In this document: positions 32,526 through 40,475 of the stretch, piece by piece
How the letters are laid out: every line of letters starts with the position of its first letter
Position numbering within the stretch: the stretch's first letter is position 1
Assembly (NCBI GenBank): GCA_029262815.1
Contig: JAJCYS010000009.1
Coordinates: 1 to 42,901 of the forward strand
Reading direction: 5' to 3'
Source: Deltaproteobacteria bacterium
GTDB lineage: Bacteria; Bdellovibrionota; JAJCYS01
DNA: 42,901 bases
Translations under genes and position numbers: made by a program
Notes under the pieces: generated by a model
The model's database searches: none
What the model saw: the letters and a program-made list of their open reading frames with translations, nothing else
What the model was told of the DNA's origin: nothing

Positions 32526-35162
32526 TCATGCTTTTTTGATCGGAAGCGTTAGGTGAATTTGCGTTCCTTTTCCTAAAGTGCTGGTTGCCCATATTTTGCC
32601 TTTGTGAAGGTCTGCTATGTCTTTGCAAATAGCCAAACCCAGACCTGTGCCTTTGTACCCACCTCCACCTAAAGGACGGTTGATTTGTTCAAATCTGTTA
32701 AATATTTTTTTAATGTTGTCGGGCGAAATGCCTTCTCCGTCATCAGTTACGCTGATATGAATCAATGGTCCGCTGGAATAAACTTGAACAGCAACTTTGT
32801 TTTTGGCATATTTTAGGGCATTATCGATTAAATTTATTAAAATTTGAGAGAGCATATCGATGTCTGCATGTAAATATGGTGGTGCATTATGCAGATTGTT
32901 TTCTAATGTAACATTGTTTAGTTTGGCTTTTTGGTTAAAGCTTAGGATAAGTTCATCGATTAATTTTTGCATACTAAAAAGGCTATAGTTTAGTTTGACT
33001 TTCCCTGATTCTAATCTAGACAGATCAAGTAGTTTGTTTACAACTCTATTTAGTCGATCAATATTTCTGGATGTTGTATAAACAAATTCCATCTGTTTGT
33101 TGGTTAAGGGACCTGCAATACCTTCCTTTAAAATATCGATTGCAGATTTGATAATCGCTAGAGGGGTTCTTATCTCGTGTGATGTACTGCTGATAAATTC
33201 ATCCTTAATATTGTCTAGTCGTTCTAATTTATCTAATAATTTTCGCTCGGTACGATCAATGAAATAAATTCGTGCGCTCTTAGTTTCAGGAATGTAAGAA
33301 ATTTGTTGTTCGTAAATTAAATGTTTAATTACAATTTCATTTTCGTAAAGTTTGTATTTATCCTTTTTCAATCTGTCACATATTTTATTTAAATCTTTTA
33401 AAAAATCAGGGTTTTCTTGCATTATTAATTTGAAGTTTGGGAGAAGTTCTTTTGCTGCAGGATTATTGTATATGATTTTTCCATCTGAACGAATTTCGAC
33501 TATTGGGTTTGGATTATTTTCTGGAAATGAGGCCAGCCTGGAGAGCTCTTTCATAGTGTGTCGTATTTCACGCATGTCTTTTGCAACGCCAATGATTGCT
33601 TGAGGTACGCCTTCATCATTTTTCATCATCGTAGCAGAAAATGCTATCGGAATGCTTTTTCCAGACTTAGTTTTATAGGATATTTCTATATTATTTATAC
33701 TCCCATCGGTTGCAAGGTCTTCAATGCTTGAATTCCAATTTGATGATGATCCTTTTGTAAGGATAGTTTCAATGGGTTTACCGATAAGTTCTTGTTTAGT
33801 GTACTCTAACAATTCAAGAGATTTTTGATTCATCATCAGAATTTCTTTTTTCGGATTTATAACAAGTAGTGAACTAGGCATTGTTGCAATAATCTTATCA
33901 ATATATTGATTTGAATCAATTAGGCTTGTTGCCATATTTCTAAATGAATCGGCCAAAACGCCAATTTCATTATTTACTCCTACCTCAATATTTGAGGTAT
34001 ATATGCCTGAGCTAATTTCTTTTGAAATTTGGGATAATTTTAAAATAGGCCTAGAAATTCTTCGTGCTAAAAGAATTCCCAAGAAAATTAATATGAAAAT
34101 TAGGAAAATACTCGTAATAAATACCCCATTTCGTAAATTCGCTAGTGATGAGTATATAACGTTGTCATTTACAGTCTTAAAGACTGTCCAATATCTCCCT
34201 TTATTATATTTATCAAAGTGAACCCTTGCGTGTGTATAAATTTGATGAGCCTCATTATCATGACTTCCAAATGTATTTTTACTTTTGATTGTTGCAAATA
34301 TTTCAGGTAAATCGTGTTTCAAATTTGCTTTGTGTCCCAAATCAAATCCCCATTCCATATGTCGATCCGGGTGCTTTAGATAGTAACCATCGCTGTTTAA
34401 AAGAAATAAACTTCCTTGAGTTGTTTTTACTAATTTTAAAAAATGTTCAGCAAGTATGTTAGCAACAATGATTCCTTGTCTTGATCCGTCTTTATTGAAA
34501 ATTGGCAATGCGTATCGAATGACTGGTGTGAAGGGCATCTCGATTTGATTATGTTCACGGTTTAAATTTAACTCGGAAATATAAAAAACACCTTTGTTTA
34601 ACTTCATTGTCTTTTGAAAATAAGGTCGATGTTTTTTGTTCTGAGCCATTGATTTAGATATGATTTCTGTTTTATTCTGATCGTAATTTATTCGAACTAC
34701 TTCTTTTCCAAGTTCATTTATAAATCGAAGTTGTGAATATATTTTTTTCTCTTGTGCAAAATTATTTAAAATTAACTCTAACCTATGTATCCATAACTCA
34801 TAATTAGTTTGAATTTCACTATACTTCCTGCGCTGTTCATTGGATTTTGAAATTTCTTCGAATGGAGGAATCTTGCTTAAGAAACGAACATCGGACTCAA
34901 TTTCATTTAGAAAATATTCAATTTCGTCTGCTATTACTTCAGTTTCATTAAGCGCATTTCTAAGACCCAGTTCAGATAAGTGTTGACTTGAATTTTTGTA
35001 CCAAAAAAATGAAAGAACGAAAATTGGAACTATAGACACAAGGAGAAAATATGTGACTAATGTAGTTACAATTTTTTTTTGGAAAAAAATCTGTAACTCC
35101 TGCCATGCTTTGTTTAAAAACTTCACACTATTTCTCCTAAGACGCGTATAGCGTGAGATCAT
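32526..35162 (-). CDS. Orphan membrane sensor histidine kinase (Cache-HAMP-PAS-PAS-HisKA-HATPase)
   Basis: Senses an external signal and autophosphorylates. Order: basic cytoplasmic start, membrane helix 32-53, a large periplasmic Cache-like domain about 55-342 (with KHRPYFQKTMKLNKGVFYIS and RQGIIVANILAE), second helix 347-366, HAMP to about 420, PAS about 425-530, a second PAS-like segment about 545-635, HisKA with phospho-accepting H662 in SSTSHEIRTPLAI, and a catalytic domain with N-box LINLIDNALKYA, G1 DDGEGI and G2 GTGLGLAI. It ends right after the catalytic domain, so there is no receiver. No response regulator gene lies in the window, hence orphan. It could also act on a distant regulator. 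Confidence 0.93.
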   Translation of the reverse strand: MISRYTRLRRNSVKFLNKAWQELQIFFQKKIVTTLVTYFLLVSIVPIFVLSFFWYKNSSQHLSELGLRNALNETEVIADEIEYFLNEIESDVRFLSKIPPFEEISKSNEQRRKYSEIQTNYELWIHRLELILNNFAQEKKIYSQLRFINELGKEVVRINYDQNKTEIISKSMAQNKKHRPYFQKTMKLNKGVFYISELNLNREHNQIEMPFTPVIRYALPIFNKDGSRQGIIVANILAEHFLKLVKTTQGSLFLLNSDGYYLKHPDRHMEWGFDLGHKANLKHDLPEIFATIKSKNTFGSHDNEAHQIYTHARVHFDKYNKGRYWTVFKTVNDNVIYSSLANLRNGVFITSIFLIFILIFLGILLARRISRPILKLSQISKEISSGIYTSNIEVGVNNEIGVLADSFRNMATSLIDSNQYIDKIIATMPSSLLVINPKKEILMMNQKSLELLEYTKQELIGKPIETILTKGSSSNWNSSIEDLATDGSINNIEISYKTKSGKSIPIAFSATMMKNDEGVPQAIIGVAKDMREIRHTMKELSRLASFPENNPNPIVEIRSDGKIIYNNPAAKELLPNFKLIMQENPDFLKDLNKICDRLKKDKYKLYENEIVIKHLIYEQQISYIPETKSARIYFIDRTERKLLDKLERLDNIKDEFISSTSHEIRTPLAIIKSAIDILKEGIAGPLTNKQMEFVYTTSRNIDRLNRVVNKLLDLSRLESGKVKLNYSLFSMQKLIDELILSFNQKAKLNNVTLENNLHNAPPYLHADIDMLSQILINLIDNALKYAKNKVAVQVYSSGPLIHISVTDDGEGISPDNIKKIFNRFEQINRPLGGGGYKGTGLGLAICKDIADLHKGKIWATSTLGKGTQIHLTLPIKKA

Positions 35163-35399
35163 ACCTATTAGTAGGAAGATAAAAAGACATGCAATACTGC
35201 GCTCTCAAAGCTGAGAAAAATCGTCTGCATGTAATCATTTAGACATATCCTGCTAGCTCCAACCCTAGGTATCGGTATTACATATTTAATACTTTTATAC
35301 ATTCTTGAATAACTCCCAGATCATGTTTTCAACTGCTTGTTAAGTATCTGAAATTACTTAATTAATAAAGGGAGCTCTATTTACGACTCCCTTGAAGTA

Positions 35400-35412
35400 C
35401 CAAAAGGGTGCC
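35400..35412 (-). repeat. Dispersed TGGCACC-type motif, copy 3
   Basis: CCAAAAGGGTGCC, followed by AATG; reversed it reads GGCACCCTTTTGG, nearly the wording found at 42724-42732. Confidence 0.3.
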
Positions 35413-35433
35413 AATGAACCTTTTGCAGATGGG

Positions 35434-35465
35434 TCCCCGCTCACATGCTGCGCATGCGTCGGGGA
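35434..35465. repeat. Imperfect 32-bp hairpin
   Basis: Outer arms TCCCCG/CGGGGA and inner arms CATGC/GCATG are separated by a few mismatches, giving a GC-rich structure in an AT-rich surrounding. No T-run on either side, so not an obvious terminator. Confidence 0.35.
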
Positions 35466-35583
35466 TTGTGCATGTTAGATAATTCGATGACAAACTTGAG
35501 TTCATACGGCCGACCACTGCGATTCGAGTCCACATACTGTAAAACTTGGTTATATTTAATTTAAGGACTTGATAGAAGCCCAT

Positions 35584-35690
35584 CCTACGCTAAAGCTACG
35601 GAGGGTAGTCTTCATATTTTTATAAAAATAAGGTGCATTGCAGGAAGCAATGCAACATTGGTCTGGCGTAGCCAACCGTAGCCACGGAGG
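35584..35690. repeat. Two CTACGGAGGG-type repeat units beside the tRNA gene
   Basis: CCTACGCTAAAGCTACGGAG followed by GG begins at 35584; a diverged second unit around 35664-35690 contains GGCGTAGCC and GCCACGGAGGG. Such CTCCGTAGC-type strings are familiar to me from intergenic repeats of environmental genomes, sometimes near homing-type endonuclease genes; I cannot confirm that here. Confidence 0.35.
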
Positions 35691-35698
35691 GCGAAGGT

Positions 35699-35775
35699 TG
35701 GAGCGGGAAACGGGACTCGAACCCGCGACCTCCACCTTGGCAAGGTGGCGCTCTAGCCAACTGAGCTATTCCCGC
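35699..35775 (-). tRNA. tRNA-Gly (anticodon GCC)
   Basis: Read on the minus strand, the acceptor arms GCGGGAA (35769-35775) and TTCCCGC (35703-35709) pair perfectly, followed by discriminator T and an encoded CCA (35699-35701). The D-arm GCTC-AGTTGGCTA-GAGC, anticodon arm CCACC-TTGCCAA-GGTGG and T-arm with TTCGAGT are all standard. The anticodon in TTGCCAA is GCC, so glycine. A GATAAT -10-like box (35798-35803, minus strand) stands 22 bases upstream. Confidence 0.96.
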
Positions 35776-35831
35776 GCCTAAATGACGTGAGAGTCATATT
35801 ATCATATTTCGAGTCCATCTCAATCTTTTCC

Positions 35832-36446
35832 TTATTGCGATAAGGTGAGGTATATTTCGGAGGCTCCATAGGACAATTCGGTGATTTTAAAATCAAAATG
35901 ATTTATGTCACATCCCATGATTGGTAATAAATCTGGCGCTTTTTGGTCCATCAAAAAAGACGTATGTAGAGTCAGATGCAGGCTATTTAGAACCTTTGAC
36001 TGGATTGCTTGTGAGACAAGCTGCCCACCCCCCTCAATCAATAAACGAGTAATCCCCAGCTTTTGGCATATGAACTGGCAAATCACGTCGAATTGCTCAG
36101 TGTTAGGACACAAAGTCGGGATACCCATAGAATTCGATGCGACTTGTGTTGTACACATCCACAACTTATCCTTTGGCATCTGTAGCAAAGGAAGGGTAGG
36201 ATCAAAATTTCCTTTTCTAGAAAGTATAACCGTCTTCATATAGTCGGTTCGGTTGGGGCTTGACCACACTGGAGGCACACCAACCCGCACTGTTTCGCCA
36301 CCGATCAAAACCGCCTCATATTGATCTCGAATGGCGTAGATACGCTCAAGGTCCTGATCTGAACCAATTCTTTTTTTAGGTGAGGTTGAAAACCCAATTT
36401 TACCGTTCAAGGTACTTAGTACATGTAACCCTATTTCCATACCCAT
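35832..36446 (-). CDS. RibD C-terminal-type (dihydrofolate-reductase-fold) reductase
   Basis: Resembles the stand-alone reductase domain of riboflavin biosynthesis (RibD-C). Seen: the substrate/NADPH start LHVLSTLNGKIG, the segment YEAVLIGGETVRVGVPP, and the family's Gly-rich LLIEGGGQLVSQ near the end, followed by LHLTLHTSF. No deaminase domain is attached, so it may serve riboflavin, a deazaflavin/pterin pathway, or an unknown reduction. Start: the open frame reaches a TTG at 36476 without ribosome site; the ATG at 36446 is more likely and 36440 is possible. Divergent from the SDR gene, with a gap of about 50 bp. Confidence 0.78.
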   Translation of the reverse strand: MGMEIGLHVLSTLNGKIGFSTSPKKRIGSDQDLERIYAIRDQYEAVLIGGETVRVGVPPVWSSPNRTDYMKTVILSRKGNFDPTLPLLQMPKDKLWMCTTQVASNSMGIPTLCPNTEQFDVICQFICQKLGITRLLIEGGGQLVSQAIQSKVLNSLHLTLHTSFLMDQKAPDLLPIMGCDINHFDFKITELSYGASEIYLTLSQ

Positions 36447-36456
36447 AGGGTTATTC

Positions 36457-36485
36457 TTGTGATCCCTAAGAATCAAGTCTAAAAT
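36457..36485 (+). promoter_or_regulatory. Candidate promoter abutting the SDR gene
   Basis: TTGTGA (36457-36462), 17-bp spacer, TAAAAT (36480-36485), ending nine bases before the ATG at 36495. No Shine-Dalgarno is present, so a leaderless message is likely if this promoter is used. The -35 lies over the extreme 5' end of the divergent reductase reading frame. Confidence 0.4.
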
Positions 36486-36494
36486 GCAGAACTA

Positions 36495-37319
36495 ATGGGG
36501 AAATTTCAAGGAAAACGGATTTGGATCACAGGCGCATCATCGGGGATCGGTGCCTCGCTCGCACGAAAATGTGTTGAAGAGGGTGCACACGTCGGACTAT
36601 CCGCGCGTCGTGAAAGTTTGCTCGAGTCACTTTCGCAAGAGATAGGCAACTGTGCTGTTGCACCTTGCGATGTGACGAATCAAGATAGCCTCCATTTTGC
36701 GGCTCAAAAAATTATTGGCGCATTCGGAGGGATTGATATCGTCATTGCTAACGCTGGCTTCGGCGTTCATGGTTCCTTGAGCCAATTAACCACAGCTGAT
36801 TTTCAACGACAGTTTGACGTTAATTATTTTGGTGTCGTGCGAACAGCTTTGGTCGCTCTACCTTATCTCAAAGATTCCAAAGGACATTTGGTTGTTGTGG
36901 CAAGTGTGCTCGGTCGATTTGGATATCCCTTCAACAGTGCTTACTGCTCAAGCAAATTTGCACTCAACGGATTTTGTGAATCTATCGCCTATGAGTTAAA
37001 TGATGCGGGTGTTCATGTCACATGCATCAACCCAGGGTTGGTGGATAGCAATATCTCGCGTGTGGACAACGAAAATGTGTTTCACACAGGCCGTGAAGAT
37101 AGTCGACCTAAAAGTTTAATGGTGCCTACTGATCAGGCTGCCAGTGAGATTCTTGTAGCCATATATAAACAAAAACGTGAAGCCGTCATTACACGTCATG
37201 GACGATGGTCCGTGCGGTTCAACCAATGGCTTCCTCGGACGTTTCGGTGGCTAATGGCTCGGTACCTTCACCCTAAAAGACATGCTCAGAAAAAAGAAGC
37301 CCCCGCGGCTTCAAACTGA
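36495..37319 (+). CDS. Short-chain dehydrogenase/reductase (classical SDR)
   Basis: NAD(P)-dependent oxidoreductase. Motifs: cofactor loop TGASSGIGASLA at 12-23, CDV at 58-60, NAG in IANAGFG, catalytic S137 in VVASVLG, Y150 and K154 in SAYCSSKFALNGF, and the after-catalytic INPGLVDS. ARRE near 37-40 suggests NADPH preference. The last 40 residues are basic and hydrophobic (RWSVRFNQWLPRTFRWLMAR), which could dock the enzyme to membrane, as in SDRs acting on lipids. The substrate is unknown. The 3' end overlaps the convergent gene by 34 bp. Confidence 0.9.
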   Translation: MGKFQGKRIWITGASSGIGASLARKCVEEGAHVGLSARRESLLESLSQEIGNCAVAPCDVTNQDSLHFAAQKIIGAFGGIDIVIANAGFGVHGSLSQLTTADFQRQFDVNYFGVVRTALVALPYLKDSKGHLVVVASVLGRFGYPFNSAYCSSKFALNGFCESIAYELNDAGVHVTCINPGLVDSNISRVDNENVFHTGREDSRPKSLMVPTDQAASEILVAIYKQKREAVITRHGRWSVRFNQWLPRTFRWLMARYLHPKRHAQKKEAPAASN

Positions 37320-38518
37320 AAAATCAGCTTCATCCGATCAAAGTCAAACGTGATGCGCGTGTGCTTTAAGAACCCATGCCCAAGAATACCTAAAATTGGA
37401 ATATCAAGTTTAACTCGGAAGGGCATCGATTTGAGATGGTGGGCCGGCTGATTGTATGCCACCAAGTCAGATCCCAGGCTGAGTTTGTTGACTGTAAAAG
37501 GCGCTGCATGATGTGAGTCTTTATAGGGTTCGCTGGGCGCAATGGCTGCTTTGTGGAATACTGAGTCGGTTCCAGCAAAGGATCCTTTCCAGTACCCTGT
37601 ATGTAAAATGAATAAACCAGGATTGGCATGGTTAACTTGTCCAGTTGTCACAAGTAATCTGTGATTCATTAACCAAAAAGGGTGTTCGATCGTACGAACC
37701 CCAATATTTTTCTGTAACGGGTTGTGCGTATTTCTCGAGCGATGGCTCAAGATCAGTTGATGATGTTTGTAGTCTATGGTGGTAACAAATTGGCTTAAGA
37801 AATCGAGTCCTAGTACTCCCCCAATAGGTAACCCGCCTGAGGCTGCTCGCAACGATTGAGGTAAAGCTTCAACGTGAATCGGCACCTGATTGATGTGTAA
37901 CCCACCTTGAAACATCAAGGATAATCCGCTTTCGTTGGATTTTGAAAAACGTTTAAGATGGTTCGCAATAGTGTGATCAACCACACTGAAATATCGTGTT
38001 GTATCAATATAAAAATAAGTTTTTAAACGGTGGTTTAAGGTTACTTGTACAACAGGAAACGCCGTACGTTCCTTCATTGGGATGCGCCAAATTCGATCTG
38101 GATTTGATAAAACGAAAAGGTCTTTCATATGGTGTAATGGTTTTGCGAGGTGTCTATTTGAGCTTTTGTTAAAGTGATACGCTGCTTTTTGAGGCTGGTT
38201 CAATGCATAATGGACATGACCTAAGTTATCTTGAAGATCTTTCAGCGTCGGATTAAGGTCTTCTGCTTTTAAAAACGCCGATTGTGCAATATGCAACTTA
38301 GCTTGTGATAGGGCTAGTTTTCCATATTTAATCAATGCATCTGTTTTCGTTGCATGTCGGTGAATGATTTTATGGTAAGCAAGAAAGGCTTGTGTGATTT
38401 TTCCTGATTTATAAAGTGCTTCAGCCTGATCTAGATCACTTGAAAGAGCTATACGAGATGTGAAAATAACGAATAGAAGCGCGATAACGATATGCCCCGG
38501 TCGGTGAAAAAACCTCAT
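37286..38518 (-). CDS. Exported TPR protein with two degenerate retropepsin-like domains
   Basis: Signal peptide at 1-27 (to LSS). Residues about 28-125 form three TPR-like helix pairs (AEALYKSGKITQAFLAYHK, DLQDNLGHVHYALNQPQKAA). Then come two copies of a retropepsin-like half: the first with YFYIDTTRYFSVVD (D172-T-T in place of DTG) and GGVLGLDFLSQFVTTIDY; the second with LFILHTGYW (H306-T-G) and LGILGHGFLKHTRITFDF. The second copy has lost the catalytic Asp and the first the Gly, so protease activity is doubtful. It lies 10 bp after ddl, with an AGAGGT ribosome site touching the ATG, suggesting a cell-wall or envelope role. Domain calls are from motif reading and moderately sure. Confidence 0.7.
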   Translation of the reverse strand: MRFFHRPGHIVIALLFVIFTSRIALSSDLDQAEALYKSGKITQAFLAYHKIIHRHATKTDALIKYGKLALSQAKLHIAQSAFLKAEDLNPTLKDLQDNLGHVHYALNQPQKAAYHFNKSSNRHLAKPLHHMKDLFVLSNPDRIWRIPMKERTAFPVVQVTLNHRLKTYFYIDTTRYFSVVDHTIANHLKRFSKSNESGLSLMFQGGLHINQVPIHVEALPQSLRAASGGLPIGGVLGLDFLSQFVTTIDYKHHQLILSHRSRNTHNPLQKNIGVRTIEHPFWLMNHRLLVTTGQVNHANPGLFILHTGYWKGSFAGTDSVFHKAAIAPSEPYKDSHHAAPFTVNKLSLGSDLVAYNQPAHHLKSMPFRVKLDIPILGILGHGFLKHTRITFDFDRMKLIFQFEAAGASFF

Positions 38519-38528
38519 ACCTCTTAGG

Positions 38529-39680
38529 TCAAGTATACCATTTTGTATCAGGAGTATAGTTTCTCAATGTGCTTTGGTTCATACGTCGATGCCGTTCTAA
38601 TGCTAATGCAATCAGCTGATCGATCAATTTAGGAAACGATAATCCGCTTTTTTCCCACATCTTTGGATACATGCTGATGGTATGGGTAAAGCCAGGGACG
38701 GTATTGATTTCGTTCAGATATATGTGACTTAAATCTCGTTCAACCAAAAAATCAACACGAGCCATTCCTTCACATCCACAAGTGAGATAAGCATCTAGTG
38801 CAATTTGTTGGATTTGTTTTACAGTTTCCCCGGGTAAGTCAGCAGGGATTTGCAAGGTTGAGCTATCATTCACGTATTTGGCGTTGTAGTCATAGAATGT
38901 ATCAGTTTTGGTAAGAATTTCACCAGGCAACGAAATTTTAGGGTCTGAGTTGCCCAGCACACTTACTTCTATCTCACGCGGGTTTCTGATCGCTTTTTCA
39001 ATTAGAATTTTATCGTCAAATTGCTTTGCTGTCTGAATACTTTCTAGCAGTGACGGAATATCAGACGCTTGAGTGATACCTACGCTTGATCCTAATCGGC
39101 AGGGTTTCACAAAAACAGGAAAGCCCAACTGTTGCTCTACGGATTTTACGATCGTTTCTTGCGAGATAAAGTTGGGATCCTTATGGTGGTGTGGCGGTTT
39201 TAGGGGTTCTGTCCAAAGGTAGGATACGTTTGATAATCCTGCTTGAGCGCATAATCGTTTTTGAAACACTTTGTCCATACAAATAGCTGAGCTTGCTACG
39301 TTAGCGCCGACGTAGGGTAACCCGCAAAGCTCAAGTAAGCCTTGTAAGGTCCCATCTTCGCCGTTTGGCCCATGAATTAGAGGAAATGCTACATCAATGG
39401 GGATGGATTCAATCGAACCCACACCCCAGTTCACAATAAGACTTCTATGAGATGGATCATGGGATAAATGGGCAGGGCTACAGCCTTCTTCATGTCCGGC
39501 CTTTAAAGCTTCAAGTACGTTAGGGCCCGTAACCCAACGACCTGTTTTAGTGATCCCAACGAGAACAGGTTCCACCTGATCCGTGTTGAGCGATTGAATG
39601 ACAGATTCAGCTGAAACAAGGGATACTTCGTGTTCCCCAGAGCGCCCACCAAATATTATGCAAATTCGAATTTTCTTCAT
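38529..39680 (-). CDS. ddl: D-alanine-D-alanine ligase
   Basis: Makes the D-Ala-D-Ala dipeptide for peptidoglycan in the cytoplasm, using ATP. Hallmarks: the N-terminal FGGRSGEHEVSLVSAESV, HGPNGEDGTLQGLLELCGLP YVG-type region, the ATP-grasp segment FPVFVKPCRLGSSVGI, EVSVLGN, and near the end MARVDFLVE and LNEINTVPGFT with the metal-binding Glu and Asn. Length 383 matches the longer DdlA-type form. A TAAAAT box ends nine bases before the ATG and no Shine-Dalgarno is seen. It is followed after 10 bp by the retropepsin-like gene. Confidence 0.95.
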   Translation of the reverse strand: MKKIRICIIFGGRSGEHEVSLVSAESVIQSLNTDQVEPVLVGITKTGRWVTGPNVLEALKAGHEEGCSPAHLSHDPSHRSLIVNWGVGSIESIPIDVAFPLIHGPNGEDGTLQGLLELCGLPYVGANVASSAICMDKVFQKRLCAQAGLSNVSYLWTEPLKPPHHHKDPNFISQETIVKSVEQQLGFPVFVKPCRLGSSVGITQASDIPSLLESIQTAKQFDDKILIEKAIRNPREIEVSVLGNSDPKISLPGEILTKTDTFYDYNAKYVNDSSTLQIPADLPGETVKQIQQIALDAYLTCGCEGMARVDFLVERDLSHIYLNEINTVPGFTHTISMYPKMWEKSGLSFPKLIDQLIALALERHRRMNQSTLRNYTPDTKWYT

Positions 39681-39689
39681 ATGTGAGGC

Positions 39690-39695
39690 ATTTTA
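39690..39695 (-). promoter_or_regulatory. -10-like box (TAAAAT) nine bases before ddl
   Basis: On the minus strand TAAAAT ends nine bases before the ddl ATG. The -35 region is poor. Included because the spacing matches that seen before deoC, the 22935 gene and the SDR gene. Confidence 0.3.
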
Positions 39696-39794
39696 TCTTG
39701 ATTGTCTGATTTTAGACAGAATTCTCTATAAATGCGTGTAATAGCTTATATTTTCACCTTCAAGGTAAAAGCGTGAGATGCCGATACAGGGAGC

Positions 39795-40436
39795 ATGAAT
39801 TTAAGAATTAATGTCATTTCGGCAAGTGTGGTTGTGGGACTCTTGGTGTGTCTCTTTTCTGGATGCAACAAAAGAAACACTGATTATCCGTGGTTGAAGC
39901 AGAATCCATTAATCCATGGATCATTGTCAAATTCTGAGGAGTTACCTGAATTAACTTTGCCGACCGATGTATTAATTGAGCGGCTGAGTCATCCTGAAGC
40001 CCGTATACGTAAAGAAGCGGCTCGCTTGTTGGGAGAGCGAGGCAGGGCAGGGATTGCAGGGATTCCGAAATTAATTGATGGGCTCACGGATAAAGATGAA
40101 GGTGTTCGACAGGCTGCTGCACGATCCTTGGGGCTCATGGGGCAGGATGCATTTGAGGCTGTTCCGTATCTACTGAAAGCGCTGGGGGATCCTGATGAAT
40201 CTGTACGGCGTGAGGCAGCGAATTCGTTAGGCGAGATTAGTAAGCAAGCATTTAAGGCGACGCCTGAGCTGATCAAGGCAGTTGAGGAGCGTCGGAAGGC
40301 GGCTCAAGATACGATCGAACGTTTGGGCAAACAAACGCTCGAAACGTTGGAAAGAGAAAAACAGAATCCAGAGAATAGTAGTATTAGTGGGTTTATCGAT
40401 TACATCTCAAAAATGCTCGAATCCTTCTTTCAATAA
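39795..40436 (+). CDS. Small HEAT-repeat lipoprotein
   Basis: Signal and lipobox: MNLRINVISASVVVGLLVCL then FSGC, so lipid-anchored at Cys24. AGGGAG precedes the ATG. Residues about 60-165 hold three clear HEAT/PBS-lyase-type repeats: LIERLSHPEARIRKEAARLL, LIDGLTDKDEGVRQAAARSL and LLKALGDPDESVRREAANSL. The C-terminal 45 residues are charged and helical, and the end (FIDYISKMLESFF) is amphipathic. Such lipoproteins usually bind partner proteins in the periplasm. Divergent from ddl. A small relative in style of the two giant helical proteins in 19-30 kb. Confidence 0.85.
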   Translation: MNLRINVISASVVVGLLVCLFSGCNKRNTDYPWLKQNPLIHGSLSNSEELPELTLPTDVLIERLSHPEARIRKEAARLLGERGRAGIAGIPKLIDGLTDKDEGVRQAAARSLGLMGQDAFEAVPYLLKALGDPDESVRREAANSLGEISKQAFKATPELIKAVEERRKAAQDTIERLGKQTLETLEREKQNPENSSISGFIDYISKMLESFFQ

Positions 40437-40475
40437 TTAATGTATCCCTGTAAAGTCAGATTTATTTTTGCTCTA

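Larger units (their letters stand above)
35163..35698. other. Non-coding, repeat-like stretch of about 540 bp
   Basis: I see no gene here that I would defend. It contains a GGCACC-type motif (35400-35412), an imperfect hairpin (35434-35465) and two related segments ending in GCTACGGAGGG or GCCACGGAGGG (35584-35605 and 35664-35690). Open frames on the minus strand are short and without ribosome sites. It may be a decayed mobile or repeat element next to a tRNA gene. Confidence 0.5.

Noticed and set aside
35377..35583. 68-codon minus-strand reading frame
   Set aside because: No ribosome site, no known motif, and it covers the imperfect hairpin and repeat-like sequence; another frame of the same stretch is equally open for part of it. 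I treat it as non-coding.
39756..39766. ACCTTcAAGGT palindrome between ddl and the HEAT lipoprotein
   Set aside because: An 11-bp palindrome of this kind occurs often by chance and has no second copy in the window that I could find.
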